This document shows, in pieces, positions 17,655 through 26,453 of a DNA stretch of 36,953 bases. How positions within the stretch are numbered: position 1 is the first letter of the stretch; each line of letters starts with the position of its first letter. The position numbers were made by a program, and so were the translations under genes. The notes beneath the pieces are model-generated. The model saw nothing but the letters and a program-made list of their open reading frames with translations. It had not been told where the DNA came from and ran no database searches. Source of the DNA: Bradyrhizobium pachyrhizi. GTDB lineage: Bacteria > Pseudomonadota > Alphaproteobacteria > Rhizobiales > Xanthobacteraceae. The stretch spans positions 89,048-126,000 of the forward strand of contig NZ_LFIQ01000024.1 in assembly GCF_001189245.1 (NCBI RefSeq), read 5' to 3'.

Positions 17655-18728
17655 ATGAGCGACGCCAATCTCTCCGTCGATATGCTGGAGCCGGTCGCCG
17701 ACATCGGCGGCGCCGCGCAGCCGCTGCTGCAGGTCAAGGGACTGACCAAGCATTTTCCGGTGCGCGGCGGGCTTTTCAGTCCGCGCAAGACCGTGCGCGC
17801 CGTCGACGACGTCACCTTCGCGGTCATGAAGGGCGAGACCGTCGGCATCGTCGGCGAATCCGGCTGCGGCAAATCGACCACGGCGCGGCTGTTGATGCAC
17901 CTGATGGCACGCGATGCAGGCGACATCATCTATGACGGCCGACAGGTCGGTCCGTCACTCTCGCTGCGCGATTTGCGACGCGGCGTGCAGATGGTGTTCC
18001 AGGACAGCTACGCCTCGCTCAACCCGCGCCTCACCATCGAGGAATCGATCGCGTTCGGGCCAAAGGTCCACGGTATGGCAGACGACACGGCGCGGACGCT
18101 GGCGCGCGAGCTGCTCGGCAAGGTCGGCCTGCGGCCGGAGATTTTCGCCAACCGCTATCCGCACGAGGTCTCCGGGGGCCAGCGGCAGCGCGTCAATATC
18201 GCGCGTGCGCTCGCGCTGTCGCCGCGGCTCGTGATCCTCGATGAGGCGGTCTCTGCGCTCGACAAATCGGTCGAGGCCCAGGTGCTCAACCTGCTCGCTG
18301 ACCTGAAGCGTGAATTCGGCCTGACCTATCTCTTCATCAGCCACGATCTCAACGTCGTCCGCTACATCTCCGACCGCGTGCTGGTGATGTATCTCGGCGA
18401 GGTCGTCGAGCTCGGCCCCGTTGATGCGGTCTGGGATGCACCGGCGCATCCCTATACCCGCGCGCTGCTGGCGGCGATGCCGTCATCCGATCCCGACAAG
18501 CGCACCGAGGTGCCGCCGATCTCGGGCGATCCGCCCAATCCGATCGATCCGCCGCCGGGCTGCCGGTTTCACACCCGTTGCCCGTTTGCGGAGCCGCTCT
18601 GCGCAAACGACACGCCAAAACTCAGCGATCTCGATACAATGGGCCATCAAGCGGCGTGCTACATGGCCATTCCTGGCTCGGGGCACAGCCGCGCGCCGGC
18701 AAAAGCAAAAGGAGAAAACGCGGCATGA
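17655..18728 (+). CDS. Peptide-type ABC transporter ATP-binding protein (DppF-like)
   Basis: Cytoplasmic ATPase of 357 residues with Walker A GESGCGKST (near 68), signature SGGQRQR (near 174), Walker B VILDEAVSALD (near 195) and the switch SHD. The oligopeptide-transporter C-terminal domain follows, with its cysteines (CRFHTRCPFAEPLC and a later C), which in homologues bind an iron-sulfur cluster. Walker B reads DEA rather than DEP, a common variant in this subfamily. It works with the second ATPase encoded at 20340. Its stop overlaps the next ATG by 4 bases (ATGA, 18725-18728). Confidence 0.94.
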   Translation: MSDANLSVDMLEPVADIGGAAQPLLQVKGLTKHFPVRGGLFSPRKTVRAVDDVTFAVMKGETVGIVGESGCGKSTTARLLMHLMARDAGDIIYDGRQVGPSLSLRDLRRGVQMVFQDSYASLNPRLTIEESIAFGPKVHGMADDTARTLARELLGKVGLRPEIFANRYPHEVSGGQRQRVNIARALALSPRLVILDEAVSALDKSVEAQVLNLLADLKREFGLTYLFISHDLNVVRYISDRVLVMYLGEVVELGPVDAVWDAPAHPYTRALLAAMPSSDPDKRTEVPPISGDPPNPIDPPPGCRFHTRCPFAEPLCANDTPKLSDLDTMGHQAACYMAIPGSGHSRAPAKAKGENAA

Positions 18729-18934
18729 CCAGACCTACTCCCAAGGATGTCAAGGTGATCGCGCACGTCGCCGACGTGCCTGCCGACGACGAAGTCGCCA
18801 CCCGCATCGCCAATTCGATCGGCCCGGCATTCGACGGCTTCGCGCCGATCTCCGGCACGCTGCCCTTCGATCTCGAACCCGCGAGCTTCCTGCTGGCGCA
18901 GATCGCGCAGAAGACTGAGAAGGTGTCGAAATGA
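18725..18934 (+). CDS. Small AtzG-like (DUF4089-like) protein, probable amidase partner
   Basis: A 69-residue protein translated through ATGA overlaps with both the ATPase gene before it and the amidase gene after it, strong evidence that it is real. The C-terminal pattern LPFDLEPASFLLAQ resembles the ending of AtzG-type small subunits, which pair with the amidase AtzE in cyanuric-acid breakdown. No signal peptide or membrane segment is seen. The most economical reading is a stabilising subunit of the following amidase, comparable to GatC with GatA. The family call is by pattern only and could be wrong; the position inside an ABC-importer operon is the unusual feature. Confidence 0.62.
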   Translation: MTRPTPKDVKVIAHVADVPADDEVATRIANSIGPAFDGFAPISGTLPFDLEPASFLLAQIAQKTEKVSK

Positions 18935-20343
18935 GCTCTGATCCGGCCCTGATGACGCTGACCGCGGTCGCCAAGGCGATTGCCGACAAGAAAGTTTCCT
19001 CGCATGAGGTGACGCGCGCCGTGCTGCATCGCATTGCGGAATGGCAGCCGCGCCTCAACGCCTATATGGCGATCGAGTCCGAGCAGGCGCTGGCCGCCGC
19101 CACGGAGGCCGATACCGCGCTCGCCAGGGGCAATAGTCGCGGTGCGCTGCACGGCGTGCCGCTGGCGCACAAGGACATGTACTATGACGCCGGCAAGGTC
19201 GTGACCTGCGGCTCGCTGATTCGCCGCGACTTCGTACCGAAGACGACCGCGACCGCCCTGCAGCGGCTGAAGGATGCCGGACAGGTCCGCCTCGGCTCGT
19301 TGCAGATGGTCGAGTTTGCCTATGGGCCGACCGGCCACAACGTGCACTACGGCGCGGTGCGCAATCCCTGGAACACCGAACACATCACCGGCGGCTCCTC
19401 GTCGGGCTCGGGTTCGGCGGTTGCCGCGCGGCTCACCTTCGCGGCGCTCGGCTCCGACACCGGCGGTTCGGTGCGCATGCCGGCGCATTTCTGCGGCGTC
19501 ACCGGCCTGAAGACGACGGTCGGCCGCGTCAGCCGTGCCGGTGCGATGCCGCTGTCGCAGTCGCTCGATACCGTCGGTCCGCTGGCGCAGACCGCGGAAG
19601 ACTGCGCGCTGCTGCTCGGCCTGATGGCCGGCGCCGACCCCGAGGATCTGACGGCGTCGACGCAGCCGGTGCCGGACTATATGGCCGCGACCAAACAGTC
19701 GCTGAAGGGCCTGAAGATCGGCGTGCCGACGGCGTTCTATGTCGACGACCTCGATCCCGAGGTGGCGCGTATCCTGGACGAGAGCGTCGCTACCTTGAAG
19801 AAAGAGGGCGCCGAGATCGTCAAGGTCGAGCTGCCCGATCAGCGCCAGCTCTCTTCGGCATCGCAACTGGTGCTCGCGGTCGAGGCTGCCGCCTTCCACA
19901 AGCGCTGGATGATCGAGCGGCCGCAGGATTACGGCGCGCAGGTCTTGATGCGGCTGCAGAACGGCCTGACCATTCCGGCGGTCACCTATCTCGAGGCGAT
20001 GCGCTGGCGCGGCCCCGCGCTCGCTGCGCACAACGCAGCCGTCAGCGGCGTCGACGCGGTGATTGCGCCGTCGTCGCCGGTGCCGGCACCCACGATTGCC
20101 GAGAGCGATGTCGGCAATGGTCCCGGCGCCGACGCGGTGCTGCAGCGCCTGACGCGGTTCACCCGCCCGGTCAACTATCTCGGCCTGCCGTCGCTCTCGA
20201 TTCCCTCCGGCTTCACCAAGGCGGGTCTGCCGGTCGGCATGCAACTGATCGGCCGCTCGTTCGAGGAAGCGGTTCTGCTTCGGATCGGCGCCGCGTTCCA
20301 GCGCGCGACCGATTTCCACGCCAGGATACCCAAGCTCGCATGA
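18931..20343 (+). CDS. Amidase (amidase-signature family, AtzE/GatA-like)
   Basis: A 470-residue cytosolic amidase-signature hydrolase. The Ser-cisSer-Lys triad can be placed at K81 (GVPLAHKDM), S156 (GGSSSGSG) and S180 (GSDTGGSVRMP), and the whole signature is intact. The enzyme would release ammonia, or another amine, from an amide. Start and stop overlap the neighbouring genes by 4 bases each (ATGA). Position between two ATPase genes of one importer implies that the imported solute is its substrate. It is not expected to be GatA of the aminoacyl-tRNA amidotransferase, since no gatB or gatC is present. Candidates include ureido compounds, carboxybiuret-like molecules and short amides; none is proven. 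Confidence 0.9.
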   Translation: MSSDPALMTLTAVAKAIADKKVSSHEVTRAVLHRIAEWQPRLNAYMAIESEQALAAATEADTALARGNSRGALHGVPLAHKDMYYDAGKVVTCGSLIRRDFVPKTTATALQRLKDAGQVRLGSLQMVEFAYGPTGHNVHYGAVRNPWNTEHITGGSSSGSGSAVAARLTFAALGSDTGGSVRMPAHFCGVTGLKTTVGRVSRAGAMPLSQSLDTVGPLAQTAEDCALLLGLMAGADPEDLTASTQPVPDYMAATKQSLKGLKIGVPTAFYVDDLDPEVARILDESVATLKKEGAEIVKVELPDQRQLSSASQLVLAVEAAAFHKRWMIERPQDYGAQVLMRLQNGLTIPAVTYLEAMRWRGPALAAHNAAVSGVDAVIAPSSPVPAPTIAESDVGNGPGADAVLQRLTRFTRPVNYLGLPSLSIPSGFTKAGLPVGMQLIGRSFEEAVLLRIGAAFQRATDFHARIPKLA

Positions 20344-21317
20344 CCAACCTCGTCGAGATCAACAACCTCAACATCCGCTTCACCGGCGATCGCACGGTCC
20401 ATGCCGTGAACGATCTCAGCCTACAGCTCGGCGAGGGCGAGGTGTTGGGGCTGCTCGGCGAGTCCGGCTCGGGCAAAAGCGTGACGTTGCGCGCGTTGAT
20501 GCGGCTGTTGCCGAAGAAACGCACGCAGATCTCCGGCAGCGTCAAGGTGCTGGGACAAGAGGTGCTGGCGATGGACGACGAGGCGCTGTCCGCATTTCGC
20601 GGCCGGACCGTCTCGATGATCTTCCAGGAGCCGGCGCTGGCGCTCGATCCGGTCTACACCATCGGCCGCCAGATCGCGGAGACGGTGATGCGCCACGAGG
20701 GCAAGAGCGAGCGCGAGGCTACCGCGCGTGCGCTCGAAATGCTCGAGGTGGTGCGGATCCCCTCCGCGAAGCGACGGCTGGACTCCTATCCGCACGAGAT
20801 GTCGGGCGGCATGCGCCAGCGTGCGATGATCGCGCTGGCGCTGGCCTGCAAGCCGAAGATCCTGCTCGCGGACGAGCCGACCACTGCGCTCGATGCCACC
20901 GTGCAAATCCAGATCCTGCTGCTGCTGCGCGAGTTGCAGCGCGAGTTCGGCATGTCGGTCATCTTCGTCACCCACGACATCGGTGTCGCAATCGAGATCT
21001 GCGACCGCGTTGCGGTGATGTATGCCGGCCAGATCGTGGAGCAGGGCGCCTTGCGCGATATCGTGCGCTCGCCGGTGCATCCCTATGCCAAGGGCCTGCT
21101 GGCCTCGACCATTCACGGCGCGATGCGCGGCCAGCGGCTGGAAACCATTCCGGGCACCCCGCCCTCGCTCGATCATGCGCCGGCCAGTTGCTCCTTTGCA
21201 CCGCGCTGCAGGTTCGCCGAGCAACGTTGCAGCGAGAGCCTGCCGCCGAGTGTGCAGGTCGCTCCCGGCCGCCTGGCACGGTGCATCCTGGCCGAGCCGG
21301 CGTCCGTCACGGTCTAA
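20340..21317 (+). CDS. Peptide-type ABC transporter ATP-binding protein (DppD-like)
   Basis: Cytoplasmic ATPase of 325 residues with Walker [10 protein letters not shown] (near 40), signature MSGGMRQRA (near 155), Walker [13 protein letters not shown] (near 176), switch THD and the oligopeptide C-terminal cysteine block [14 protein letters not shown]. It completes the two-ATPase set of a Dpp/Opp-type importer. The ATG overlaps the amidase stop by 4 bases. Splitting the two ATPase genes with amidase genes is unusual compared with standard dppDF order. It is the last gene of the operon; a strong hairpin follows. Confidence 0.94.
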   Translation: MTNLVEINNLNIRFTGDRTVHAVNDLSLQLGEGEVLGLLGESGSGKSVTLRALMRLLPKKRTQISGSVKVLGQEVLAMDDEALSAFRGRTVSMIFQEPALALDPVYTIGRQIAETVMRHEGKSEREATARALEMLEVVRIPSAKRRLDSYPHEMSGGMRQRAMIALALACKPKILLADEPTTALDATVQIQILLLLRELQREFGMSVIFVTHDIGVAIEICDRVAVMYAGQIVEQGALRDIVRSPVHPYAKGLLASTIHGAMRGQRLETIPGTPPSLDHAPASCSFAPRCRFAEQRCSESLPPSVQVAPGRLARCILAEPASVTV

Positions 21318-21367
21318 AGCGCGATGAGATTAGGTTGAATCGTCGTCGCGCTTTAGCTCCTTGTTTG

Positions 21368-21414
21368 AGCATGATCTTTTCGGAAAACCGCTTCGCACTT
21401 TTCCGGATCATGCT
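21368..21414. terminator. Strong palindrome, probable bidirectional terminator
   Basis: Stem AGCATGATC (21368-21376) plus CGGAAAA (21381-21387) pairs with TTTTCCG (21399-21405) plus GATCATGCT (21406-21414), with a small internal bulge. It lies between the convergent stops of the DppD-like gene and the LysR gene. It is also a repeat: related cores occur at 16671-16746 and 33094-33138. Termination is inferred from position. Confidence 0.7.
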
Positions 21415-22368
21415 TTAGCTCGCCCGTGCGACCGCGTCGGCAATCCAGCGCCGCACCGCGGCGATGCGGCGGTCCCGCGCCTGCTCGGTGCGGGAGACCA
21501 GGTAGATCGTCTCGCTGTATGCGGCCTCGAACGCAAACGGCGCCACCAGCCGCTTGCCGAAGCCCGGGCGCGCCTTGATCAGGGGCGCGATCGCAATCGC
21601 GACGCCGAGCCCGTGTTCGGCGGCCTCCAGCATCGCCGGCACGCTGTCGAGCCACAGATGTCCGCGCGGAGCGAGATTCGGCAGCCCGGCCTCCCTCAGC
21701 CAGGCTGGCCACGCCCGCGGCTGCGTCGTGACATGGATCAGCACCTCGCGCGACAGGTCCGCAGGGGTCCGAAGACCTGCCCTGACCAGCGCCGGCGTGC
21801 AGACCGGCAATCCTTTGACCTGCACCAGCGGCTCGACCTTCAGCCCGGTGGCATGTTCCCGCCCGTAGCGGATCGCGACATCGACGCGCGATCCGTTGAA
21901 ATCGGCATATTGGTGCGTGGCTTCGATCCGCAGCGTCAGTTGGGGATGGCGCCGCTTGAACTCCGGCAGCGCCGGCAGCAGCACGGCGCTGGTGAAGAAC
22001 GGCAATGAGCTGATCCAGAGCTCGCCGCTGGCCTCGCCGCGTTGCCGCAGCATGTCACGGCTCGCCTCCTGCAGCGTCGCCAGCGCGGCCGACACTTTTG
22101 CAAGGTAGCGCTCGCCGTCGTCGGTCAATCGCACCGAACGTGCGCCGCGGACGAACAGCTTGGTGCCGAACTGCTCTTCCAGCCCGCGGATCTGGTGGCT
22201 GATCGCCGACGGGCTCAGCGACAGGTCTCGCGCGGCGCGCCGGAAGCTGAGTTGCGTAGCCGCGCGCTCGAAGGCGAGCAGCGCCGGCAGCGGTGGGATC
22301 ACTCGCGGATCGGGGGCATCCAATGGGTGAATCCTGCTCACCTGAAGTGATGAATGGCCTTTTGTCAT
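21415..22368 (-). CDS. LysR-family transcriptional regulator (GcvA-like)
   Basis: A 317-residue regulator as called from ATG 22368. The winged HTH lies at about residues 25-85 (LLAFERAATQLSFRRAARDLSLSPSAISHQIRGLEEQFG) and the effector-binding domain fills the rest (VDVAIRYGR, GLGVAIAIAP). The first about 15 residues (MTKGHSSLQVSRIHP) are not typical of the family. A TTG start at 22323 (LDAPDPRVIPPLPALLAFERA) would fit better and would free an intergenic region containing a direct repeat. It is divergent from a thioesterase-like gene, the classical arrangement for a LysR target. The effector is unknown. Confidence 0.9.
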   Translation of the reverse strand: MTKGHSSLQVSRIHPLDAPDPRVIPPLPALLAFERAATQLSFRRAARDLSLSPSAISHQIRGLEEQFGTKLFVRGARSVRLTDDGERYLAKVSAALATLQEASRDMLRQRGEASGELWISSLPFFTSAVLLPALPEFKRRHPQLTLRIEATHQYADFNGSRVDVAIRYGREHATGLKVEPLVQVKGLPVCTPALVRAGLRTPADLSREVLIHVTTQPRAWPAWLREAGLPNLAPRGHLWLDSVPAMLEAAEHGLGVAIAIAPLIKARPGFGKRLVAPFAFEAAYSETIYLVSRTEQARDRRIAAVRRWIADAVARAS

Positions 22369-22429
22369 GGCCGCTATTCTTGGATCAGATTGGTCGAACG
22401 CTCAATCCTGCTCATCTCAGGGGATCATT
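22330..22429. promoter_or_regulatory. Direct-repeat region between LysR and thioesterase-like genes
   Basis: Two 26-bp copies (22330-22355 and 22404-22429) share 20 bases, including the core AATCCTGCTCA, and are spaced 74 bp start to start. With the LysR start moved to TTG 22323, both copies fall in the divergent promoter region and could bind the regulator. Binding is inference. Confidence 0.4.
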
Positions 22430-22433
22430 CGCC

Positions 22434-23228
22434 TTGGCCATCTTCGAACCGCTCGCCACGCCCCATCACTGGAAGCCGGCGGCGCTGGCGGCCGGGCCGT
22501 TCACAGGCCTTCAGGGCGGGGCGGTCGCAAGCCTGCTGACCGGCGAGGTCGAGGCCATGGCCGGCGCGCGCAATTGGGGCACCGCGATCTCGGCGGCGGC
22601 CTGGTTCCTGCGGCCGACACCAATGACGGAACTGCGCACGCAGGTTACCGTGGTGACCGAAGGCGGCCGGGTCAGCGTCGTCGACAACACGCTCTGGCCG
22701 GCCGGTGAGGAGCAACCCTGCGCGACGGTGCGCGTGACGCTGTCGCGCGAGCGTGCCGTCGAGGTCCCGGGGTTTTACGGGAGCTCAGCCGATCCGGTGG
22801 ATCCCACGGCATTTCCGTTGCGCAGCCCACACGCCGTCCATGGCCGCAGCTGGTTCATGGATGCGATGGAAGCCCGTGCCGGCGGCGATACCGCCTGGTT
22901 TCGCTTGCATCACGCCGTCATAGCGGGCGCCGGTCCGCTGGCGCGGGTGCTCGGCCCGGCTGACTGGACCCACGGCATCGCGCGGCCGGTCCAGAACGTG
23001 GTGGCAGACCCCAATCCGAACCTCGCGGTGCAGCTGTTCCGGTCACCGCGGGGCGCCTGGATCGGCGTTCGCGCCGATGCGCGCTGGCGCCCGGAGGCCG
23101 GGCTCGGCGTCGGCAGCGGGGTGTTGCTCGATGTGGATGGCGAGATCGGCCGGGTCTCGATGTCGGTCATTCTCGTGCCGCTTCCGGGAAGCGCGCCCGC
23201 GCGAGGCCAGGGTTCCGCCGCCGGTTAA
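22434..23228 (+). CDS. Thioesterase-like superfamily protein (acyl-CoA thioesterase, hotdog fold)
   Basis: Using the TTG start at 22434 the product is 264 residues and begins MAIFEPLATPHHWKPAALAAGPFTGLQGGAV, where homologous hotdog thioesterases usually begin. AGGGG lies about 10 bases ahead. An in-frame ATG at 22350 would add 28 residues of unlikely sequence and overlap the LysR gene. Features fitting a double-hotdog thioesterase are GLQGGAVASLLTGEVE, the central SAAAWFLRPTPMTELRTQVTVV strand block and the later GSGVLLDVDGEIGRVSMSV. It probably hydrolyses an acyl-CoA, but no substrate can be read. It is likely regulated by the divergent LysR protein. Confidence 0.72.
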   Translation: MAIFEPLATPHHWKPAALAAGPFTGLQGGAVASLLTGEVEAMAGARNWGTAISAAAWFLRPTPMTELRTQVTVVTEGGRVSVVDNTLWPAGEEQPCATVRVTLSRERAVEVPGFYGSSADPVDPTAFPLRSPHAVHGRSWFMDAMEARAGGDTAWFRLHHAVIAGAGPLARVLGPADWTHGIARPVQNVVADPNPNLAVQLFRSPRGAWIGVRADARWRPEAGLGVGSGVLLDVDGEIGRVSMSVILVPLPGSAPARGQGSAAG

Positions 23229-23378
23229 CCCTAATTTATTCCGTCAACTGTCGGTGCGATCACAAAATGAGGCCGCGAACCATGCTTTGGTTCACGCGAC
23301 TTAAAATGGACGGTGGTCGCAAACGTCTATACAACGTGGTGATCACGTAACTCTTTTGTTTTGCAGAGATCAGTTTTT
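23229..23378. promoter_or_regulatory. Promoter region of the type I secretion operon with two dyads
   Basis: The region contains GAACCA-TGCTT-TGGTTC (23277-23293) and ACGTG-GTGAT-CACGT (23334-23348), the latter ending 30 bp before the ATG at 23379. Either may be an operator or an RNA hairpin. No clear -35/-10 pair is apparent and no gene is seen. Confidence 0.35.
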
Positions 23379-25130
23379 ATGGCAGCCGCGCCCGCTGTCC
23401 GGCGTTCCGAACTGGCTGAGGCGCTGCGCGCTTGCCGCAGCGCCTTTATCGGCGTCGGCCTCATCAGTTGCATGATCAACCTGCTCTACCTGACAGGTTC
23501 GATGTTCATGCTGCAAGTCTACGACCGGGTGCTGCCGAGCCGCAGCGTTCCGACCCTGGTCGGCCTCGTGGTCATCGCCGCGGTCCTCTACATCGCCCAG
23601 GGCGTGCTCGACCTGCTGCGCGGACGGATCCTCGGCCGCGTCGGCACCTCGCTCGACGAAGCGCTCAATGCGCGGGTGTTCGACACCGTCGTGCGGCTGC
23701 CGCTGATGGCCGGCAATCGCAGCGAAGGCCTGCAGCCGCTGCGCGACCTCGACAATGTGCGCTCTTTCCTCGGCAGCATGGGTCCCGGCGCGTTCTTCGA
23801 TCTGCCCTGGCTGCCGTTCTACATGGTGATCTGCTTTGCCTTCCATTGGCTGCTTGGCGTCACGGCGCTGGTCGGCGCGATCATCCTGGTGACGTTGACA
23901 CTGATCACGGAATACTTGTCGCGCACGCCGGCCAAGGAAGCGATGACGCTCGCGGCGCGGCGCAACGATCTTGCCGCCTCCAGCCGCCGCAACGCCGAGG
24001 TGCTGGTGGCGATGGGCATGGCCGGCCGGATGAACAGGCGCTGGAACGAGGCCAACGAGGAATATCTGTCCGGCAACCAGCGTGCGAGCGACGTCACCGG
24101 CGGGCTCGGTGCGGTCGCCAAGGTGCTGCGCATGATGCTGCAGTCCGCTGTGCTCGCGGTCGGCGCCTATCTCGTGATCCATCAGGAGGCCACCGGCGGC
24201 ATCATCATCGCCGGCTCGATCCTGAGCGCGCGGGCGCTGGCGCCGGTCGATCTCGCGATCGCGCATTGGAAGGGCTTCGTTGCCGCGCGGCAGAGCTGGC
24301 AGCGGCTCAATCGTCTGCTGCAGCAGATTCCGGCGCGGCCCGAGCAGACGCTGTTGCAGACGCCGGAGAAGAAGCTCTCGGTCGAGGCCGTGACCATGGT
24401 CGCGCCGGGCGACCAGCGCGCCATCGTGCAGGACATCACCTTCGCCGTCGAAGCCGGCAGCGGCGTCGGCGTGATCGGCCCGAGCGGCTCCGGCAAGTCG
24501 TCGCTGATCCGGGCGCTGGTCGGCGTCTGGGTGCCGGCGCGGGGCAAGGTACGGCTCGACGGCGCCGCGCTCGACCAGTGGTCGTCGGACCAGCTCGGCC
24601 GTCATGTCGGCTATTTGCCGCAGGACGTCGAACTGTTCGCCGGTACGGTCGCGCAGAACATCTGCCGGTTCGATCCCGACGCCAAGTCCGACGGTATCAT
24701 CGCGGCGGCCAAGGAGGCCGGCGTGCATGAGATGATCATCAAGATGCGCGAGGGCTACGACACCCAGGTCGGCGAACAGGGCACTGCGCTCTCCGCCGGC
24801 CAGGCGCAGCGGGTGGCGCTTGCGCGGGCGCTGTACGGCAATCCGTTCCTGATCGTGCTGGATGAGCCGAACTCCAATCTCGACAGCGAAGGCGACGAGG
24901 CGCTGACCCGTGCGGTGCGTGGCGCGCGCGAGCGCGGCGCGATTGTCATTGTGGTTGCGCACCGGCCGATCGGCATCGAGGGCGTCGATCATCTGCTGGT
25001 GCTGAAGGACGGACGCATGCAGACCTTCGGGCCGAAGGAGGCAGTGCTCGCGCAGGTGCTGCAGCGTGCCGCGCCGCCGGTGCCGACGCCGATCAAGATC
25101 GTCGCGGATGCGGGAGCCGCCAAGTCATGA
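23379..25130 (+). CDS. Type I secretion system ABC permease/ATPase (PrtD family)
   Basis: A 583-residue inner-membrane exporter half. The N-terminal transmembrane domain runs to about residue 310 (LLYLTGSMFMLQVYDRVLPSRS is typical of PrtD). The nucleotide-binding domain has Walker A GPSGSGKSS (near 367), signature LSAGQAQR (near 471), Walker B IVLDEPNSNLD and the switch VAHRP. No N-terminal C39 peptidase domain is present, so substrates would be recognised by a C-terminal signal. ATG 23379 is chosen over TTG 23361 on codon grounds. The HlyD-type gene follows with a 4-base overlap. The giant protein encoded at 5388 carries such a C-terminal signal and is a candidate cargo 14 kb away; this is unproven. 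Confidence 0.92.
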   Translation: MAAAPAVRRSELAEALRACRSAFIGVGLISCMINLLYLTGSMFMLQVYDRVLPSRSVPTLVGLVVIAAVLYIAQGVLDLLRGRILGRVGTSLDEALNARVFDTVVRLPLMAGNRSEGLQPLRDLDNVRSFLGSMGPGAFFDLPWLPFYMVICFAFHWLLGVTALVGAIILVTLTLITEYLSRTPAKEAMTLAARRNDLAASSRRNAEVLVAMGMAGRMNRRWNEANEEYLSGNQRASDVTGGLGAVAKVLRMMLQSAVLAVGAYLVIHQEATGGIIIAGSILSARALAPVDLAIAHWKGFVAARQSWQRLNRLLQQIPARPEQTLLQTPEKKLSVEAVTMVAPGDQRAIVQDITFAVEAGSGVGVIGPSGSGKSSLIRALVGVWVPARGKVRLDGAALDQWSSDQLGRHVGYLPQDVELFAGTVAQNICRFDPDAKSDGIIAAAKEAGVHEMIIKMREGYDTQVGEQGTALSAGQAQRVALARALYGNPFLIVLDEPNSNLDSEGDEALTRAVRGARERGAIVIVVAHRPIGIEGVDHLLVLKDGRMQTFGPKEAVLAQVLQRAAPPVPTPIKIVADAGAAKS

Positions 25131-26437
25131 CCGATCAACCGCGCAACGCACATCGCTCGATCCGCAAGCATCTGATCGTCGGTCTCGCCGTGGTTCTGGT
25201 TCTCGGCGGGGGCGTCGGCGGCTGGGCCGCAACGGTGCCGATCTCGGGCGCGCTGATCGCGCCGGGCTCGGTGGTGGTCGAATCCAACGTCAAGAAGGTG
25301 CAGCATCCGACCGGCGGCGTGGTCGGCGAGGTGCGGGTGCGCGATGGCGACGTGGTCAAGGCGGGCGACATCGTCGTGCGCCTCGACGAGACCGTCGTGA
25401 AGGCCAGCCTTGCGATCGTGGTCAAGACGCTGAACGGTCTTTATGCGCGCGCGGCCCGGCTCGAGGCCGAGCAGCAGGGCCGCGACAAGATCGCCTTCCC
25501 GCCGCAGCTGCTCGAGCAGGCCAAGGATCCGGACGTTCGCGACATCATGGCGAGCGAAACCAAGCTGTTCGAGGTCCGCGTCAACGGCCGCACCGGCCAG
25601 AAGGCGCAGCTGCGCGAGCGCGTTACCCAGCTCAACGAGGAGATCTCCGGCCTGCAGGCGCAGGAGAGCGCCAAGGACAAGGAGATCGCGCTGGTGCAGC
25701 AGGAGCTGGTCGGCGTCCGCCAGCTCTATGAGCAGCATCTGGTGCAGCTGACGCGCCTGACAACGCTCGAGCGCGACGCGGCGCGGCTCTCCGGCGAGCG
25801 CGCTCAGTACATCGCCTCGCGCGCGCAGGCCAAGGGCAAGATCACCGAGACCGAGTTGCAGATCATCCAAGTCGACAAGGACATGCTGGCGGAGGTCTCG
25901 AAGGACCTGCGCGAGACCAACGACAAGATCGGCGAGTTCGTCGAGCGCAAGGTCACCGCCGAGGACCAGCTTCGCCGCATCGATATCCGCGCGCCGCAGG
26001 ACGGCGTCGTGCTGCAGTCGACCGTGCACACCGTCGGTGGCGTCATCACGGCGGGCGATGCCATCATGATGATCGTGCCGAAGGCCGACGATCTGTCGGT
26101 CGAGGCCAAGGTCAATCCGCAGGACATCGACAAGCTGCAGGTCGGACAGAAGACCGTGCTGCGACTCTCCGCCTTCAACCAGCGCACCACGCCGGAGCTG
26201 AACGGCGTCGTCACCCGCGTCTCCGCCGACGTCACCACCGACCAGCGCACCGGGCAGAGCTATTACACCATCCGTGTCTCGATGCCGCCGGAAGAAGTCG
26301 CGCGCCTCGGCAGCGAGGTGAAGATCATCCCCGGCATGCCGGTGGAAGCCTTCGTGCAGACCGGCGACCGCACCATGCTGTCCTATCTGATGAAGCCGAT
26401 GAGCGACCAGTTCATGCGCTCGTTCCGAGAGAAGTAG
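25127..26437 (+). CDS. HlyD-family type I secretion periplasmic adaptor
   Basis: A 436-residue membrane fusion protein. A short cytoplasmic N-terminus is followed by one transmembrane helix (about 15-37), a lipoyl-like motif (VVESNVKKVQHPTGGVVGEVRVRDGDVVKAGD), long alpha-helical coiled coils (about 95-290, rich in Q, E and K) and a C-terminal barrel (GDAIMMIVPKADDLSVEAKVNPQDIDKLQVGQ). It bridges the PrtD-type ATPase to a TolC-like outer-membrane channel; no tolC gene is in the window, so the channel must be encoded elsewhere. ATGA overlap with the ATPase gene shows co-translation. Length is standard. Confidence 0.93.
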   Translation: MTDQPRNAHRSIRKHLIVGLAVVLVLGGGVGGWAATVPISGALIAPGSVVVESNVKKVQHPTGGVVGEVRVRDGDVVKAGDIVVRLDETVVKASLAIVVKTLNGLYARAARLEAEQQGRDKIAFPPQLLEQAKDPDVRDIMASETKLFEVRVNGRTGQKAQLRERVTQLNEEISGLQAQESAKDKEIALVQQELVGVRQLYEQHLVQLTRLTTLERDAARLSGERAQYIASRAQAKGKITETELQIIQVDKDMLAEVSKDLRETNDKIGEFVERKVTAEDQLRRIDIRAPQDGVVLQSTVHTVGGVITAGDAIMMIVPKADDLSVEAKVNPQDIDKLQVGQKTVLRLSAFNQRTTPELNGVVTRVSADVTTDQRTGQSYYTIRVSMPPEEVARLGSEVKIIPGMPVEAFVQTGDRTMLSYLMKPMSDQFMRSFREK

Positions 26438-26453
26438 CCGCGCGCTGCTCTTG

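Noticed and set aside
21318..21367. Arms AGCGCGA and TCGCGCT after the DppD-like stop
   Set aside because: Short arms with a long spacer; the stronger palindrome at 21368-21414 is the better terminator candidate.
23249..23264. A third CRP-like site upstream of the secretion operon (TGTCGGTGCGATCACA)
   Set aside because: Only 8 of 10 consensus positions match, and it does not share the spacer of the two better sites.
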